Shown: piece by piece, positions 9,349 through 17,609 of the stretch
Numbering within the stretch: position 1 is the first letter of the stretch
How the letters are laid out: every line of letters starts with the position of its first letter
Assembly (NCBI RefSeq): GCF_900095175.1
Contig: NZ_LT606946.1
Coordinates: forward strand, 1,395,417 to 1,459,416
Origin: Polynucleobacter necessarius
Lineage (GTDB): Bacteria > Pseudomonadota > Gammaproteobacteria > Burkholderiales > Burkholderiaceae
Direction: 5' to 3'
DNA length: 64,000 bases
The notes under the pieces: generated by a model
Seen by the model: only the letters and a program-made list of their open reading frames with translations
Database searches by the model: none
What the model was told of the DNA's origin: nothing
Translations under genes and position numbers: made by a program

Positions 9349-10449
9349 CTAAGCGGACATCCAAAAACGTTTCATCTCTGGGAGATCTTGCATGCCCCGC
9401 TCATACCCATACTTGATGGCTGGCTCCATAATTTCTGGGTCTACAACACTCATGGTTTTCCTACCTGGCAACATACCCACCACTACTAGTTTAGTTTTGG
9501 TTCCGCCCGCTTCCAAATCTTTTACTTCTTGCTAAATCGTATTAGGCAAATGATTCAAACGCAGACCTTCTTTTTCCTGCTGAATCGTATCTGCTAAAGC
9601 AACGACGAGAGCCCTTCTTGATCCAGCCACAATATCGCAATGCGTTTCTGTCGATCCAATACTTCCATCCATACAAACACGATCTTTTACCCATGTAGGT
9701 CCAGTAACACCCGGTGCGGAAGCGCTGGCAGCACATGCGTCAATCACAGATACGCCCGAATCCGGAGCAATCACTAAACGCTCAGCGGTGTAGCAATCTA
9801 TGGTGGTGATATACATTTTTTTCGGGATGGTCTTCATGTCACCCAGGAATACTTTAATGTTTGTTTGAAACTTGTCAGATGGAATTGATCTTGCAGCCAT
9901 CGCTGCATGACCAATCGCCTAGATAGTATCAGGATTACCATCCTTAGCATTGAGACCCATCTTCATTACCCGCTCTTGGCTGGGTGAGAATTTCTTGGTT
10001 GGAACTAACTTGGCCATGATCTTTGGATAATCAGCTAATAAATTAAATTCTGCAGAAAATAGATCTAGACGGCTACCCAATAAAGCGCTGCCCAATACTG
10101 CACCTGCCGAGGTGCCCACAACGATATCAGCCAAGCGAAGATCAATGCCATTTGTCAGCATGGCATGAAAATAGCCAACTAGAAATGAGCTCATGTATTC
10201 AGAGCCACCACCCAAAACGATTGCCCGATCCTTGCCTTTTCCTGGAGGATTTTTATACGGTATAGGATGCGCTAGGCCATCATTCCAACCTGAGGTCGTT
10301 TTCTGAATTTCTTTAGCCTCTAATGCCCTGACCTCGGCTATCGTTTTCTTTGACGGGGCTGGGGATTGTGAAAATGCCTGAGTGCTTGCGACAGCGGCAA
10401 CACCCGCGGCAGAGGATTTTAAGAAATGACGTCGAGAATGTCGATGCAT
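9349..10449 (-). pseudogene. Tat-exported patatin-like phospholipase with two in-frame TAG codons
   Basis: Full frame of 366 codons with a twin-arginine leader (HSRRHFLKSS, then an Ala/Val-rich stretch to AFSQ). Patatin features: oxyanion-type GGGSEY near 80, nucleophile elbow GTSAGA (Ser114), and the DGS aspartate of the Ser-Asp dyad in VCMDGSIG. TAG interrupts codon 177 (9919-9921; TGG to TAG is plausible before AIGHAAMAARS) and codon 306 (9532-9534, between NHLPNTI and QEVKDLEAGG). The frame is open otherwise and ends in a natural TAG. The first stop lies before the catalytic Asp, so the truncated protein should be inactive. Family members hydrolyse phospholipids or neutral lipids. Confidence 0.85.
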
Positions 10450-10463
10450 GGTAGCCCAGTTAA

Positions 10464-10481
10464 TAGTTATCCTAATAACTA
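10464..10481. promoter_or_regulatory. inverted repeat upstream of patatin gene
   Basis: TAGTTAT-CCTA-ATAACTA, perfect seven-base arms, 15 bases upstream of the patatin ATG. Operator-like by position only. Confidence 0.3.
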
Positions 10482-10605
10482 TCTTTATATCAAAACTTTC
10501 TTGATGTACTGGAATCCCTATCCCTCGAAAAGTATCTGCACCCTGCTTGGATACCTTAAGGCGACAATAGAAGAAGACTTAGGCATTTTTTCCTAAGTTA
10601 TTAAG

Positions 10606-11061
10606 CTACTTTATAAATTTGACTGCTGCGCCTGATGCTGGCATCCAAAGAGGGCCGTTTAGTGAGCCAGTCATCACAACAATCACGCCTTTACTATTTT
10701 TGTAAGTAGCAATTTCATTACCCTCACCCGGATTAATGCCGCCGCCAATCATAAAGAAAGGACTCTCAAATTGTGAGAGATCTTTCATTGCGTAAATAAT
10801 TCCATTTGCTTTTAAAGTAGCTGAGCCAAAATTATTCCCCATTGTTAATGCTTGCACTGTAAATGGGTAATCCTTACCCTGAAATGTAAGGACTCCTTTA
10901 GAAGTTGGCAGAGCGGTTTCACCCGAGTACATTGGGAGGGCTTTTACCTCCAGGGTAAAAGTGCCTGATGCAGTTAAAACTGGATCCGCCGCAGATGCAC
11001 TGCCCCAAATAAACCCAAGAGTAAAAATAGGGGTTATTAATAATTTGACTATATTTTTCAT
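10606..11061 (-). CDS. small exported protein of unknown function
   Basis: 151 residues. A signal peptide (MKNIVKLLITPIFTLGFIWG, cleavage near SASA-AD) leads into a small beta-rich domain (LTASGTFTLEVKALP, GVLTFQGKDYPFTVQALT, GVIVVMTGSLNG). No cysteine, no recognised catalytic motif and no lipobox. The repeated short strands and Gly/Thr content resemble small periplasmic lipid- or outer-membrane-associated proteins, but I cannot name the family. It sits directly upstream of the patatin gene on the same strand, 156 bases apart, so co-function is possible. Intact. Confidence 0.65.
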   Translation of the reverse strand: MKNIVKLLITPIFTLGFIWGSASAADPVLTASGTFTLEVKALPMYSGETALPTSKGVLTFQGKDYPFTVQALTMGNNFGSATLKANGIIYAMKDLSQFESPFFMIGGGINPGEGNEIATYKNSKGVIVVMTGSLNGPLWMPASGAAVKFIK

Positions 11062-11176
11062 ATTGTTAAATGCAGGGCAATTTAGATCGGAAAACTATAG
11101 CAGATATCAACTTCAAAATCCCGCATACAAATGAAGATGAGAGCATTGATGCTCCTCATGGTACTGGCCAATTAAA

Positions 11177-11196
11177 AAGCCACCCGAAGGTGGCTT
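11177..11196 (-). terminator. rho-independent terminator of the cytosolic Ntn amidase gene
   Basis: AAGCCACC-CGAA-GGTGGCTT on the plus strand, with T-rich sequence following on the minus strand, 20 bases past the stop. Third member of the CCACC/GGTGG terminator set. Confidence 0.8.
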
Positions 11197-11216
11197 AATA
11201 AATAAATAAGCTAGAT

Positions 11217-12278
11217 TTACTTATAAAACAAAGTAAAAGCATCGGCCCCAGCCTGATCAATCTCATATGTATTGATCGACTTTAACTCCTTCACATCATT
11301 GAGTTTGTTCAAATCAATCACTGACCAATTTAATGAGTTGATGGTGCGAACAAAGAAAAGATTTCTAGACAAATCTTGTAGGAACATGACCCAAGAAACT
11401 TCCGACGATTGGGCATCCCCTCTAGGACCATCACCTTCTCCACCTGCACCATCAACAGTAAGATCGTAAGGGCGATCAAAATTGTTCATGATATGGCCCA
11501 ATGTAGTAATGGCTTCACCTGGAGTGTTGGCCTTACGAACATAATTTGCGTAAAAAGCGGCTTTAACAAATCGACCAACGGATGTCTGGGAAGATGGCAA
11601 TGCAGTTAAGGCAATACCAGCATCAGTAGAGTTAAGGTTAAGCTTACCGAGCTGCCCAGTATTCTGATCCAGATTAGAGAAGGTGTAGTTATTCAAATTC
11701 TCTAAATGCCATGGAAACTCTGGTTGATTTGTCATGACATTAACTGGATTGTCGTAGACATTTAATTTGCCATGCTGGAATTCAATAACAATTGCTCCGC
11801 CATCTTTATCAAAAACCCCAAAGTGCTCAGCATAAGGAGTATTTCCAAAATACGTCACCGGGGGTAGCCAAAATTCTGTTTCCCCACTCAAAAATGCTGC
11901 TTTAGTTTCAGCAGCAGTCTTAAAGTTAGCCAAAATCCACGTTCCAAGATCGGCAACTGAAAGTATTTTTGAGGGATCGTTGCCAATAGCTGGGCCACTT
12001 GATTTTGTTAATGTATTTGAAGAAAAAGCGAGTCCCTGGTTATTTTGCCCATGAAACACTGCAGGAGTTTTGGCAGTGAGGATGGCTTCACCTACAAACG
12101 CAATAAATGGATACTGAGTAGCAAAGGTTTTACCTTGCTTCCCATCGGGTGTTGATGACTCGACGGTAGTGCCTTTAGGCACATAGTTAACCATTGTAGG
12201 TAACAAACAGGAATACTCAATTCCACGACCTACATAAGTCTTGCCGCTTGCATCAAACGTCATCAGAGTTGTACACAT
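11217..12278 (-). CDS. cytosolic choloylglycine-hydrolase-family (Ntn) amidase
   Basis: 353 residues of the same family as the gene at 8141-9250, but without a signal peptide: it begins MCTTLMTFD, so removal of the initiator Met would directly leave Cys as the N-terminal nucleophile. Arg in YVGRGIEYS, the VFHGQNNQGLAFSSN loop and NVMTNQPEFPWHLENL match choloylglycine hydrolases. The pair therefore keeps one exported and one cytosolic enzyme of the same class. Likely substrates are linear amides (bile-salt hydrolase, penicillin acylase and acylhomoserine-lactone acylase chemistries are all known in the family); which one cannot be read from sequence. Own terminator downstream; intact. Confidence 0.88.
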   Translation of the reverse strand: MCTTLMTFDASGKTYVGRGIEYSCLLPTMVNYVPKGTTVESSTPDGKQGKTFATQYPFIAFVGEAILTAKTPAVFHGQNNQGLAFSSNTLTKSSGPAIGNDPSKILSVADLGTWILANFKTAAETKAAFLSGETEFWLPPVTYFGNTPYAEHFGVFDKDGGAIVIEFQHGKLNVYDNPVNVMTNQPEFPWHLENLNNYTFSNLDQNTGQLGKLNLNSTDAGIALTALPSSQTSVGRFVKAAFYANYVRKANTPGEAITTLGHIMNNFDRPYDLTVDGAGGEGDGPRGDAQSSEVSWVMFLQDLSRNLFFVRTINSLNWSVIDLNKLNDVKELKSINTYEIDQAGADAFTLFYK

Positions 12279-12344
12279 ATTGAAATCCTTTTTTAGTTAA
12301 ATTTTAGTTACACAATATAAGCGCTCTGGAAGACAGCATTTCCA

Positions 12345-13049
12345 TCATCCAATATCACAAGCTGTTAATGAGCCGCCATCAGTCTCGACAACTCTAGAGC
12401 ATATCCTGTGACCACCCAGGAAAATTTGTACGCCGGTTGCCAGCAAAATAAATGCAAAAAGGCGCATCAAAACATTGGTTCCATTAGCCCCTAAAAGCTT
12501 CTGAATGCCTGATGACTCTCGATAAACCAAATAAATCACAAGTGATGGCGCAAGTAGCGCTGATGTGGCGCCAATTACTGCTGGCATCTCAGCCACAAAA
12601 TGAAAGTTTTTATCATCCTGTGCTGCTGCGGCTAGTGAAATGGCCGTTGCAATAGATCTAGGGCCAACAGTTAAAGGCATTGTTAGAGGGAAAAAAGCAC
12701 TACTAGGTGCTGTGGCATCTGTAATCCCAGAAGAAGAATTTGTGTTGTGGTCTGATGCACCTTGTTGATTGAGTAAATTCCAGCCCACCGCTATAACCAC
12801 CGCTCCGCCGGCAAATTTAAGTGCTGAAAGTGAAATCCCAAAAAATAGCAGCACTTGAGGTCCAATCAACATTGCCCCAAAAAGTAACGCGAAACAATTA
12901 ATACTGACACTTCTAGCCAGTTTTTTTCTAACATCTTCAGAGCATCCCTGAACCATATTTAGATAAAGTGGCCCATCTCCTAAAGGATTAACAATTGGAA
13001 ACAGTGCAGCAAAGACTGCTACAAAAGATGCAAAGGCGGTGGAAATCAT
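12345..13049 (-). CDS. MarC-family integral membrane protein
   Basis: 234 residues with about six hydrophobic segments. Typical MarC/NAAT features: ALFPIVNPLGDGPLYLNM at the N-terminus, LKFAGGAVVIAVGWNLL, PLTMPLTVGPRSIATAISL in the middle, and LMRLFAFILLATGVQIF at the end. MarC proteins are inner-membrane proteins of unsettled function, once linked to multiple antibiotic resistance; a neutral amino-acid transporter role is known for an archaeal relative. The last 20 residues (HRICSRVVETDGG...) are hydrophilic and unlike the family norm, so a late frameshift is possible but not demonstrable. Its start lies only six bases from the most upstream start of the divergent kinase gene. Confidence 0.8.
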   Translation of the reverse strand: MISTAFASFVAVFAALFPIVNPLGDGPLYLNMVQGCSEDVRKKLARSVSINCFALLFGAMLIGPQVLLFFGISLSALKFAGGAVVIAVGWNLLNQQGASDHNTNSSSGITDATAPSSAFFPLTMPLTVGPRSIATAISLAAAAQDDKNFHFVAEMPAVIGATSALLAPSLVIYLVYRESSGIQKLLGANGTNVLMRLFAFILLATGVQIFLGGHRICSRVVETDGGSLTACDIG

Positions 13050-13055
13050 ATTGTT

Positions 13056-14627
13056 ATGGAGCTACTTACACAAAGGGGTATCGCTAAATTAACAGTCCAA
13101 ACAGGCATGCACTACGTACTTAGGTACAGTCAAGCTAAGAATTGGTCTAGTAGAATGAAATCATCATTTTTCGAACTAGTTACAGTCGCCATGAATGCAC
13201 TAGCAGCCCTAGGGATAACCTACCTATTCATCACAATATGCTCTGCAAGCATTCTTTATTTTTCATTTAATGGGAAGATTGATGCTTCTGGCAAATACTT
13301 CTTTCTTGGTGAATTGAGCATCATCCCCGGAATTATTGGGGTTATCTTGGGTAATTTGAATTCTGTATTCATAGCCTCACCCTTCTTATTCATCATTAAT
13401 CTCTCAACATGGTCTTCGCATGTATGCGTGCTATTTAGCATTTATGCATTATCGAATAGCAGCAATAATAAAAAATTTATATGGGCCATTGGTGGCGCAC
13501 TACTCTATGCCTCGATGATTGAATTCGTACGCCAAACAAACTCTTCAGTTCAAGCTACAACCTTATTGGCGAGTATTGCAGATGCGTCTTTTAGTATTTG
13601 GACTTATGCAATCTGCAAATATTCCAAAGATACAGATCTCAGAAAGAATCTCTTTTTTACTTGGATTAAAAATATTGAGTTAATGCTTGGTTTATTTACC
13701 ATCATGCGAATTGCAAGCTGCTTTATGACAGAGACTCCAATTAATGTCCGATTCCCAACCCCAACAATCATTACTTTTTATATCTTTTTCCTAATCCTCA
13801 ATATATTCCGTTATATCTCTTATCAATCGCTCAGAATTAGTTGGGTAGACAATAGAACCCTCAGCATTAATCCACTAAACAGAAATCTGGTAGTTGTTAC
13901 CCAAGAAAAAAATAGCTTGTTGCAGGACTTAATCGCATCGAATCGAGTTATCGGGATTGGCGCATTGGCTAGCTCTTTAGCCCACCAGCTCAGCCAGCCA
14001 TTAACTGCCATTGGTTTACAAACTGAAACCTTGAAGCGCGACCTCAATAATTCAGGCGGAAACCAAGTCGCCGCAATCATGCTGGATAAGATCAATTCAC
14101 GATTGAGCAAGTTAACTAACCTAGTAAAAAATCTCAGGCAGTTATTTAATACCAATATTCATGATTTTCACAAAGTTGATTTGGCATTCGCTGTAAATGA
14201 GTTATTAGAAATCATTGAGCCCACTCTTGAAGCAAAGAAAATTCATCTAAGGAAATCAATCAGCAGCAATATCTCTATTTTGGGTGATGCCATTCAAATT
14301 CAACAAGTCTTAATCAATCTTTTCAATAATGCGATCGATGCCATTAGCTCTGCTGATCCTCAGTCTCGTGAGATCAGTATTTCCGTTAGATCTGATGATC
14401 AATTTGCACTGATTGACATAGAGGACACGGGTGCTGGCATTGACATTAAAATGCTCCTCACCATATTTGAGCTATACAAGACCTCCAAAAAGGATGGCCT
14501 TGGTATTGGTCTCTGGTTATGTAAGACGATTATCAATAAACATCATGGGGAAATTTCTGTATCTAACCGCTCCGATGGTGGCGCAAGATTCACCATTCAA
14601 ATTCCGCTATCCAAAACACTCTCATGA
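13056..14627 (+). CDS. membrane-bound sensor histidine kinase
   Basis: Up to 523 residues. The N-terminal half has about seven hydrophobic helices (from about 40 to 255) with no extracellular sensor loop of note, so the signal is probably membrane-embedded. Then a dimerisation domain with the phospho-acceptor in SSLAHQLSQPLTAI (His310), N-box FNNAIDAI, and ATP lid DTGAGID and GLGIGLWL, as in FixL/TodS-like kinases. The start is uncertain: ATG at 13056 gives a hydrophilic 33-residue lead, while ATG at 13155 (MKSSFFELV) starts just before the first helix and leaves room for a promoter. The stop TGA overlaps the ATG of the response-regulator gene, a coupled pair. Confidence 0.85.
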   Translation: MELLTQRGIAKLTVQTGMHYVLRYSQAKNWSSRMKSSFFELVTVAMNALAALGITYLFITICSASILYFSFNGKIDASGKYFFLGELSIIPGIIGVILGNLNSVFIASPFLFIINLSTWSSHVCVLFSIYALSNSSNNKKFIWAIGGALLYASMIEFVRQTNSSVQATTLLASIADASFSIWTYAICKYSKDTDLRKNLFFTWIKNIELMLGLFTIMRIASCFMTETPINVRFPTPTIITFYIFFLILNIFRYISYQSLRISWVDNRTLSINPLNRNLVVVTQEKNSLLQDLIASNRVIGIGALASSLAHQLSQPLTAIGLQTETLKRDLNNSGGNQVAAIMLDKINSRLSKLTNLVKNLRQLFNTNIHDFHKVDLAFAVNELLEIIEPTLEAKKIHLRKSISSNISILGDAIQIQQVLINLFNNAIDAISSADPQSREISISVRSDDQFALIDIEDTGAGIDIKMLLTIFELYKTSKKDGLGIGLWLCKTIINKHHGEISVSNRSDGGARFTIQIPLSKTLS

Positions 14628-15282
14628 AAAAAATAGGGTAATCGTCGTAGATGATGATCTTGATGTTCGAGACGGTCTCGAGGCTTGGCTTACTCAAGAC
14701 TATCAAGTGGAGAAGTTTGACTCGGCAGAATCACTTCTCACAGCTATTCATGACTTTGACTTTGAAGATGGAGTGCCAACGTGCATATTATTGGACTTCC
14801 AAATGCCGGGTATGAATGGGGTTGAGCTACAACAAAGACTCAAGCAAATTAACATTGAATTCCCCATCATCTTTATGAGCGACAATGCTCAGCAGTCTGA
14901 CGTCATTGATGCCTGGCATGAGGGCGCGGTTGATTTCATACTAAAGCCATTTATTCCAGGGAAAATTAGCGATTCCCTGGAAAAATTATTTGTTACAGCC
15001 CATAAAAATAAGGAAATGATTAGGTCATCTGAAGACAATCAGATTCAAATTGAGCTACCCATCACCCAAAGAGAGGCCCAAGTTCTCCTTCTATTAGGAA
15101 AAGGGCATGAGCAACAGGAGGTTGCGGAGATTTTGGGTTTATCACTTAGAACGATAAAGATGTATCGTACTTTTTTGAGAAATAAGCTCAATCTTCACAC
15201 ACTCATGGAGTTGGGCCGCTATTGCGACAAGCATCGGTCATCCATTGAAAAATTAGCAATGTTGAAACAAGCATTTGATTAA
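14624..15282 (+). CDS. FixJ/NarL-type response regulator, apparent frameshift at start codon
   Basis: Receiver domain with acidic pocket VVDDDLD, phospho-acceptor Asp in CILLDFQMPGMNG, switch Ser in FMSDNA and Lys in FILKPF, followed by a LuxR/GerE-type helix-turn-helix (ITQREAQVLLLLGKG, VAEILGLSLRTIKMYR). It is the partner of the kinase just upstream. The natural ATG overlaps the kinase stop as ATGA, but from there the frame reads M-K-K-I-G-stop. The A7 run at 14627-14633 is one A short: with eight A the start reads MKKNRVIVVDDD. No other start codon lies near in the receiver frame; an ATG at 14575 would add 17 residues. It is a decayed start, a slippage site or an indel error; the body of the gene is intact. 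Confidence 0.8.
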
Positions 15283-15422
15283 GCAAGCCCAGAGAACGCA
15301 ATGACGGGTGGTATAAACGCCAGCCAGTCAGTACAGTTAAAGCCAGATTTCTGGTTGTTGCATCAAACCTAGCAGCAAATAAAAAGCGCTGTTACCTAGC
15401 CTTTAGCGTATTAATCTCCAAA

Positions 15423-17324
15423 TTACTTATAAAGACCCTTACAAATAATGGGGCTAGTAGAGTTCTTTTGCCACTCTTGAAAGCAAGCATTATCTTTGGG
15501 TAGAGTTAATGGCAAAGCCGCCTGCCAGATTCTCTCAACAACCTTTTGTTGCTGATTGGTCCAAAGATTTTGATTTTGGTTGGTTGCAAAAACAACCTGA
15601 TGTGCAAGCTCTTTATCTTTTGGAGCTATGTTGGGTGGATAGAAGCCCTCCTCAAGAACGAGTGAGTACAAAGCACTTTGGCCTACATCACCATGGGCGC
15701 CATTGACGTAGTTGGCAACCAAGGTAAATGCTTGAGAATGCTGTGCCATTGAGAACCAAATGAACATACCTTTATTGGACTCCTCTGGTATCAACCCCTT
15801 TGGAATCTTGACATCACCGCCGTAGTCTTTTTGGTTATAAGCGACTGGAACGAGCAATAAGTTAGCGCGCTTCAACATATACATGTCAGTCACCTCTGGA
15901 ATGTGTGCCTCATCATTAAGGACTACACCAATACGCCCAATCGGTGAATTGAAAACAGGCAATTCATTACCAGCAGTTGCCCATGTCTTCTCAACTTCAT
16001 TGAGATGGGATTTTCTATAAAGGCCAATCTGCTTACCCGTGAAATCAAAAAGGATGGCAGTCTCATAGTACTTTCCATCAGCAACTTCAGGCATGCTAAA
16101 AAGTAAATTCACTTGATATTTTTTTGCCAAGTTAGCCGCTATGTTGTAGCTCTTGCCATTTAATGGCTCTGCAAATTTAGCCACATTTTCCTTGGTAATA
16201 GTTTCATTACCAATGAATGAGTTAAATGGCAGGACAGCTAGATTAAGACCTTGCCCAAGGATTTTTTCATCAATCAACCGATCAATTACTTTCGAGTTTT
16301 CTTCAACTGCACCTGTCTTAGGCTCATACTGAACCAACACCGCAGAAACCTGTGCCGAAACATTGTTCACATTACTATCATGAGTTGGTCGATAGAAGTT
16401 GTAATCCGCATATAACTCAGGACGACGAGTCTTCAACCAAAATTCACGCTGTGGATTTGACTTGCTTGTATTAATGGTGGCGTACACAACCTTAGGCTGC
16501 TTAGGATCTGTGAAGTTTGTCGCTGATGCCGATGCAAGTACGTTACCCTGAGCACCCCAGATGGATGAGCCCCCAGGACCGATCAGAGTCATCTCCATAA
16601 CCTTATCGACGCCACTTGAGTCTGCTCCCACCACATTAATACCAATCCAACCTGGCAAAGTTGCCATAGATCCTATGGTGGTGTGATTATCACTGCCGCC
16701 TGCTTCACTTTTAGGGTTGTATAAAGATGCGGTTAGATAAGCAATGATGTCTGCATTTCTGAGTGCAGGCAACAAAAGAGACTGTAATTGAGTGTCGTCG
16801 TAACAAACGAGCAGAGCAATTCTTCCAATTGGCGTATCAAATACTGGGAAGCCTAGATTACCAGGAGCCCTCCAAAGATTGTCATCGCCCACAGCCAATT
16901 GATGTTTTCGATAATTTCCTTTAAACCCATTAGGCCCAACGATTGCGGCGGAGTTATAAGCTACCCCAGTTGCTGGGTCGAACTCTATGTAGCCCCAGGC
17001 AATATAGGTATTATATTTTTGTGCTACCCGCCCAAATGCTTCCGTTGCTTTACCTGGAAATGTATCCATGTTGGGTTTAGCTTCATTAATGGATGGGTAA
17101 AGAAATCCTGTACTGGACATTTCAGGAAAAACTACCAGCCTTGCTCCATTTTTGGCAGCAGCTGCAGATATCTCAGACATTTTTGGAATGTTATAGGCCT
17201 GATCTTTCGAATGAAAAGATACGGCAGCAACTTTCACCTCTGCGGCATTTGCCACCGAAAGCCCAATTGAGATTATTAAAAGGAGGGTTGAAGTTATTTT
17301 TTCATATGGTGATAGCTGTCTCAA
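15423..17324 (-). CDS. exported tandem nitrilase-superfamily protein, second domain degenerate
   Basis: 633 residues with a signal peptide and two consecutive nitrilase-superfamily (C-N hydrolase) domains. Domain 1 (about 28-290) keeps the Glu-Lys-Cys triad: Glu68 in VVFPEMSSTGF, Lys140 in NYRKHQL, Cys174 in LLVCYDD. Domain 2 (about 325-600) aligns well but has Phe367 (AVLPFNSF) for Glu and Asn470 (GVVLNDEA) for Cys; only Lys438 in YRKSHL remains. Such enzymes hydrolyse nitriles or amides. The open frame has only a TTG start (17324). The natural ATG at 17305 is followed by A6 and a stop; with A7 it would read MKKITSTLLLIISIG, an ideal signal peptide, so a single A seems lost. Biotinidase/vanin-type proteins are another secreted branch, but the doubled fold differs. 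Confidence 0.8.
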   Translation of the reverse strand: MRQLSPYEKITSTLLLIISIGLSVANAAEVKVAAVSFHSKDQAYNIPKMSEISAAAAKNGARLVVFPEMSSTGFLYPSINEAKPNMDTFPGKATEAFGRVAQKYNTYIAWGYIEFDPATGVAYNSAAIVGPNGFKGNYRKHQLAVGDDNLWRAPGNLGFPVFDTPIGRIALLVCYDDTQLQSLLLPALRNADIIAYLTASLYNPKSEAGGSDNHTTIGSMATLPGWIGINVVGADSSGVDKVMEMTLIGPGGSSIWGAQGNVLASASATNFTDPKQPKVVYATINTSKSNPQREFWLKTRRPELYADYNFYRPTHDSNVNNVSAQVSAVLVQYEPKTGAVEENSKVIDRLIDEKILGQGLNLAVLPFNSFIGNETITKENVAKFAEPLNGKSYNIAANLAKKYQVNLLFSMPEVADGKYYETAILFDFTGKQIGLYRKSHLNEVEKTWATAGNELPVFNSPIGRIGVVLNDEAHIPEVTDMYMLKRANLLLVPVAYNQKDYGGDVKIPKGLIPEESNKGMFIWFSMAQHSQAFTLVANYVNGAHGDVGQSALYSLVLEEGFYPPNIAPKDKELAHQVVFATNQNQNLWTNQQQKVVERIWQAALPLTLPKDNACFQEWQKNSTSPIICKGLYK

Positions 17325-17348
17325 TAAACATTGGTATGTATTTCAAAA

Positions 17349-17370
17349 TTGACTTTTATTTTCAAGTCAA
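17349..17370. promoter_or_regulatory. inverted repeat upstream of the tandem nitrilase gene
   Basis: TTGACTT and AAGTCAA arms, eight bases apart, 25 to 65 bases upstream of the possible nitrilase starts. The minus-strand arm TTGACT also resembles a -35 box, but no good -10 follows at 16-18 bases. It is the only structure I see in the 285-base gap between this gene and the FAD oxidase. Confidence 0.35.
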
Positions 17371-17609
17371 GAAGTAAATCTTTAAGGATCCTTAATTTCA
17401 AGAATAGCTGATGCCAAATAACGGTCTAATTGAAAATTTTAAGCTTATTTTCTTCGGGCATACAGAGCACATAACTTATAGTTAAAAAAGTATTAAAGGC
17501 TTTATAGAAAAACCCAAGCTAAATCAATCTGCCCTTATTAATTTACAAGGTATTTAATGGATGGGGATAGAACCGAGTAACCACAGCACTCACTTGAAAC
17601 TTCAAGTTG

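Noticed and set aside
12345..12420. Possible frameshift at the marC C-terminus
   Set aside because: The last 20 residues look unusual, but the alternative frame gives no clearly better ending, so I left the gene as intact.
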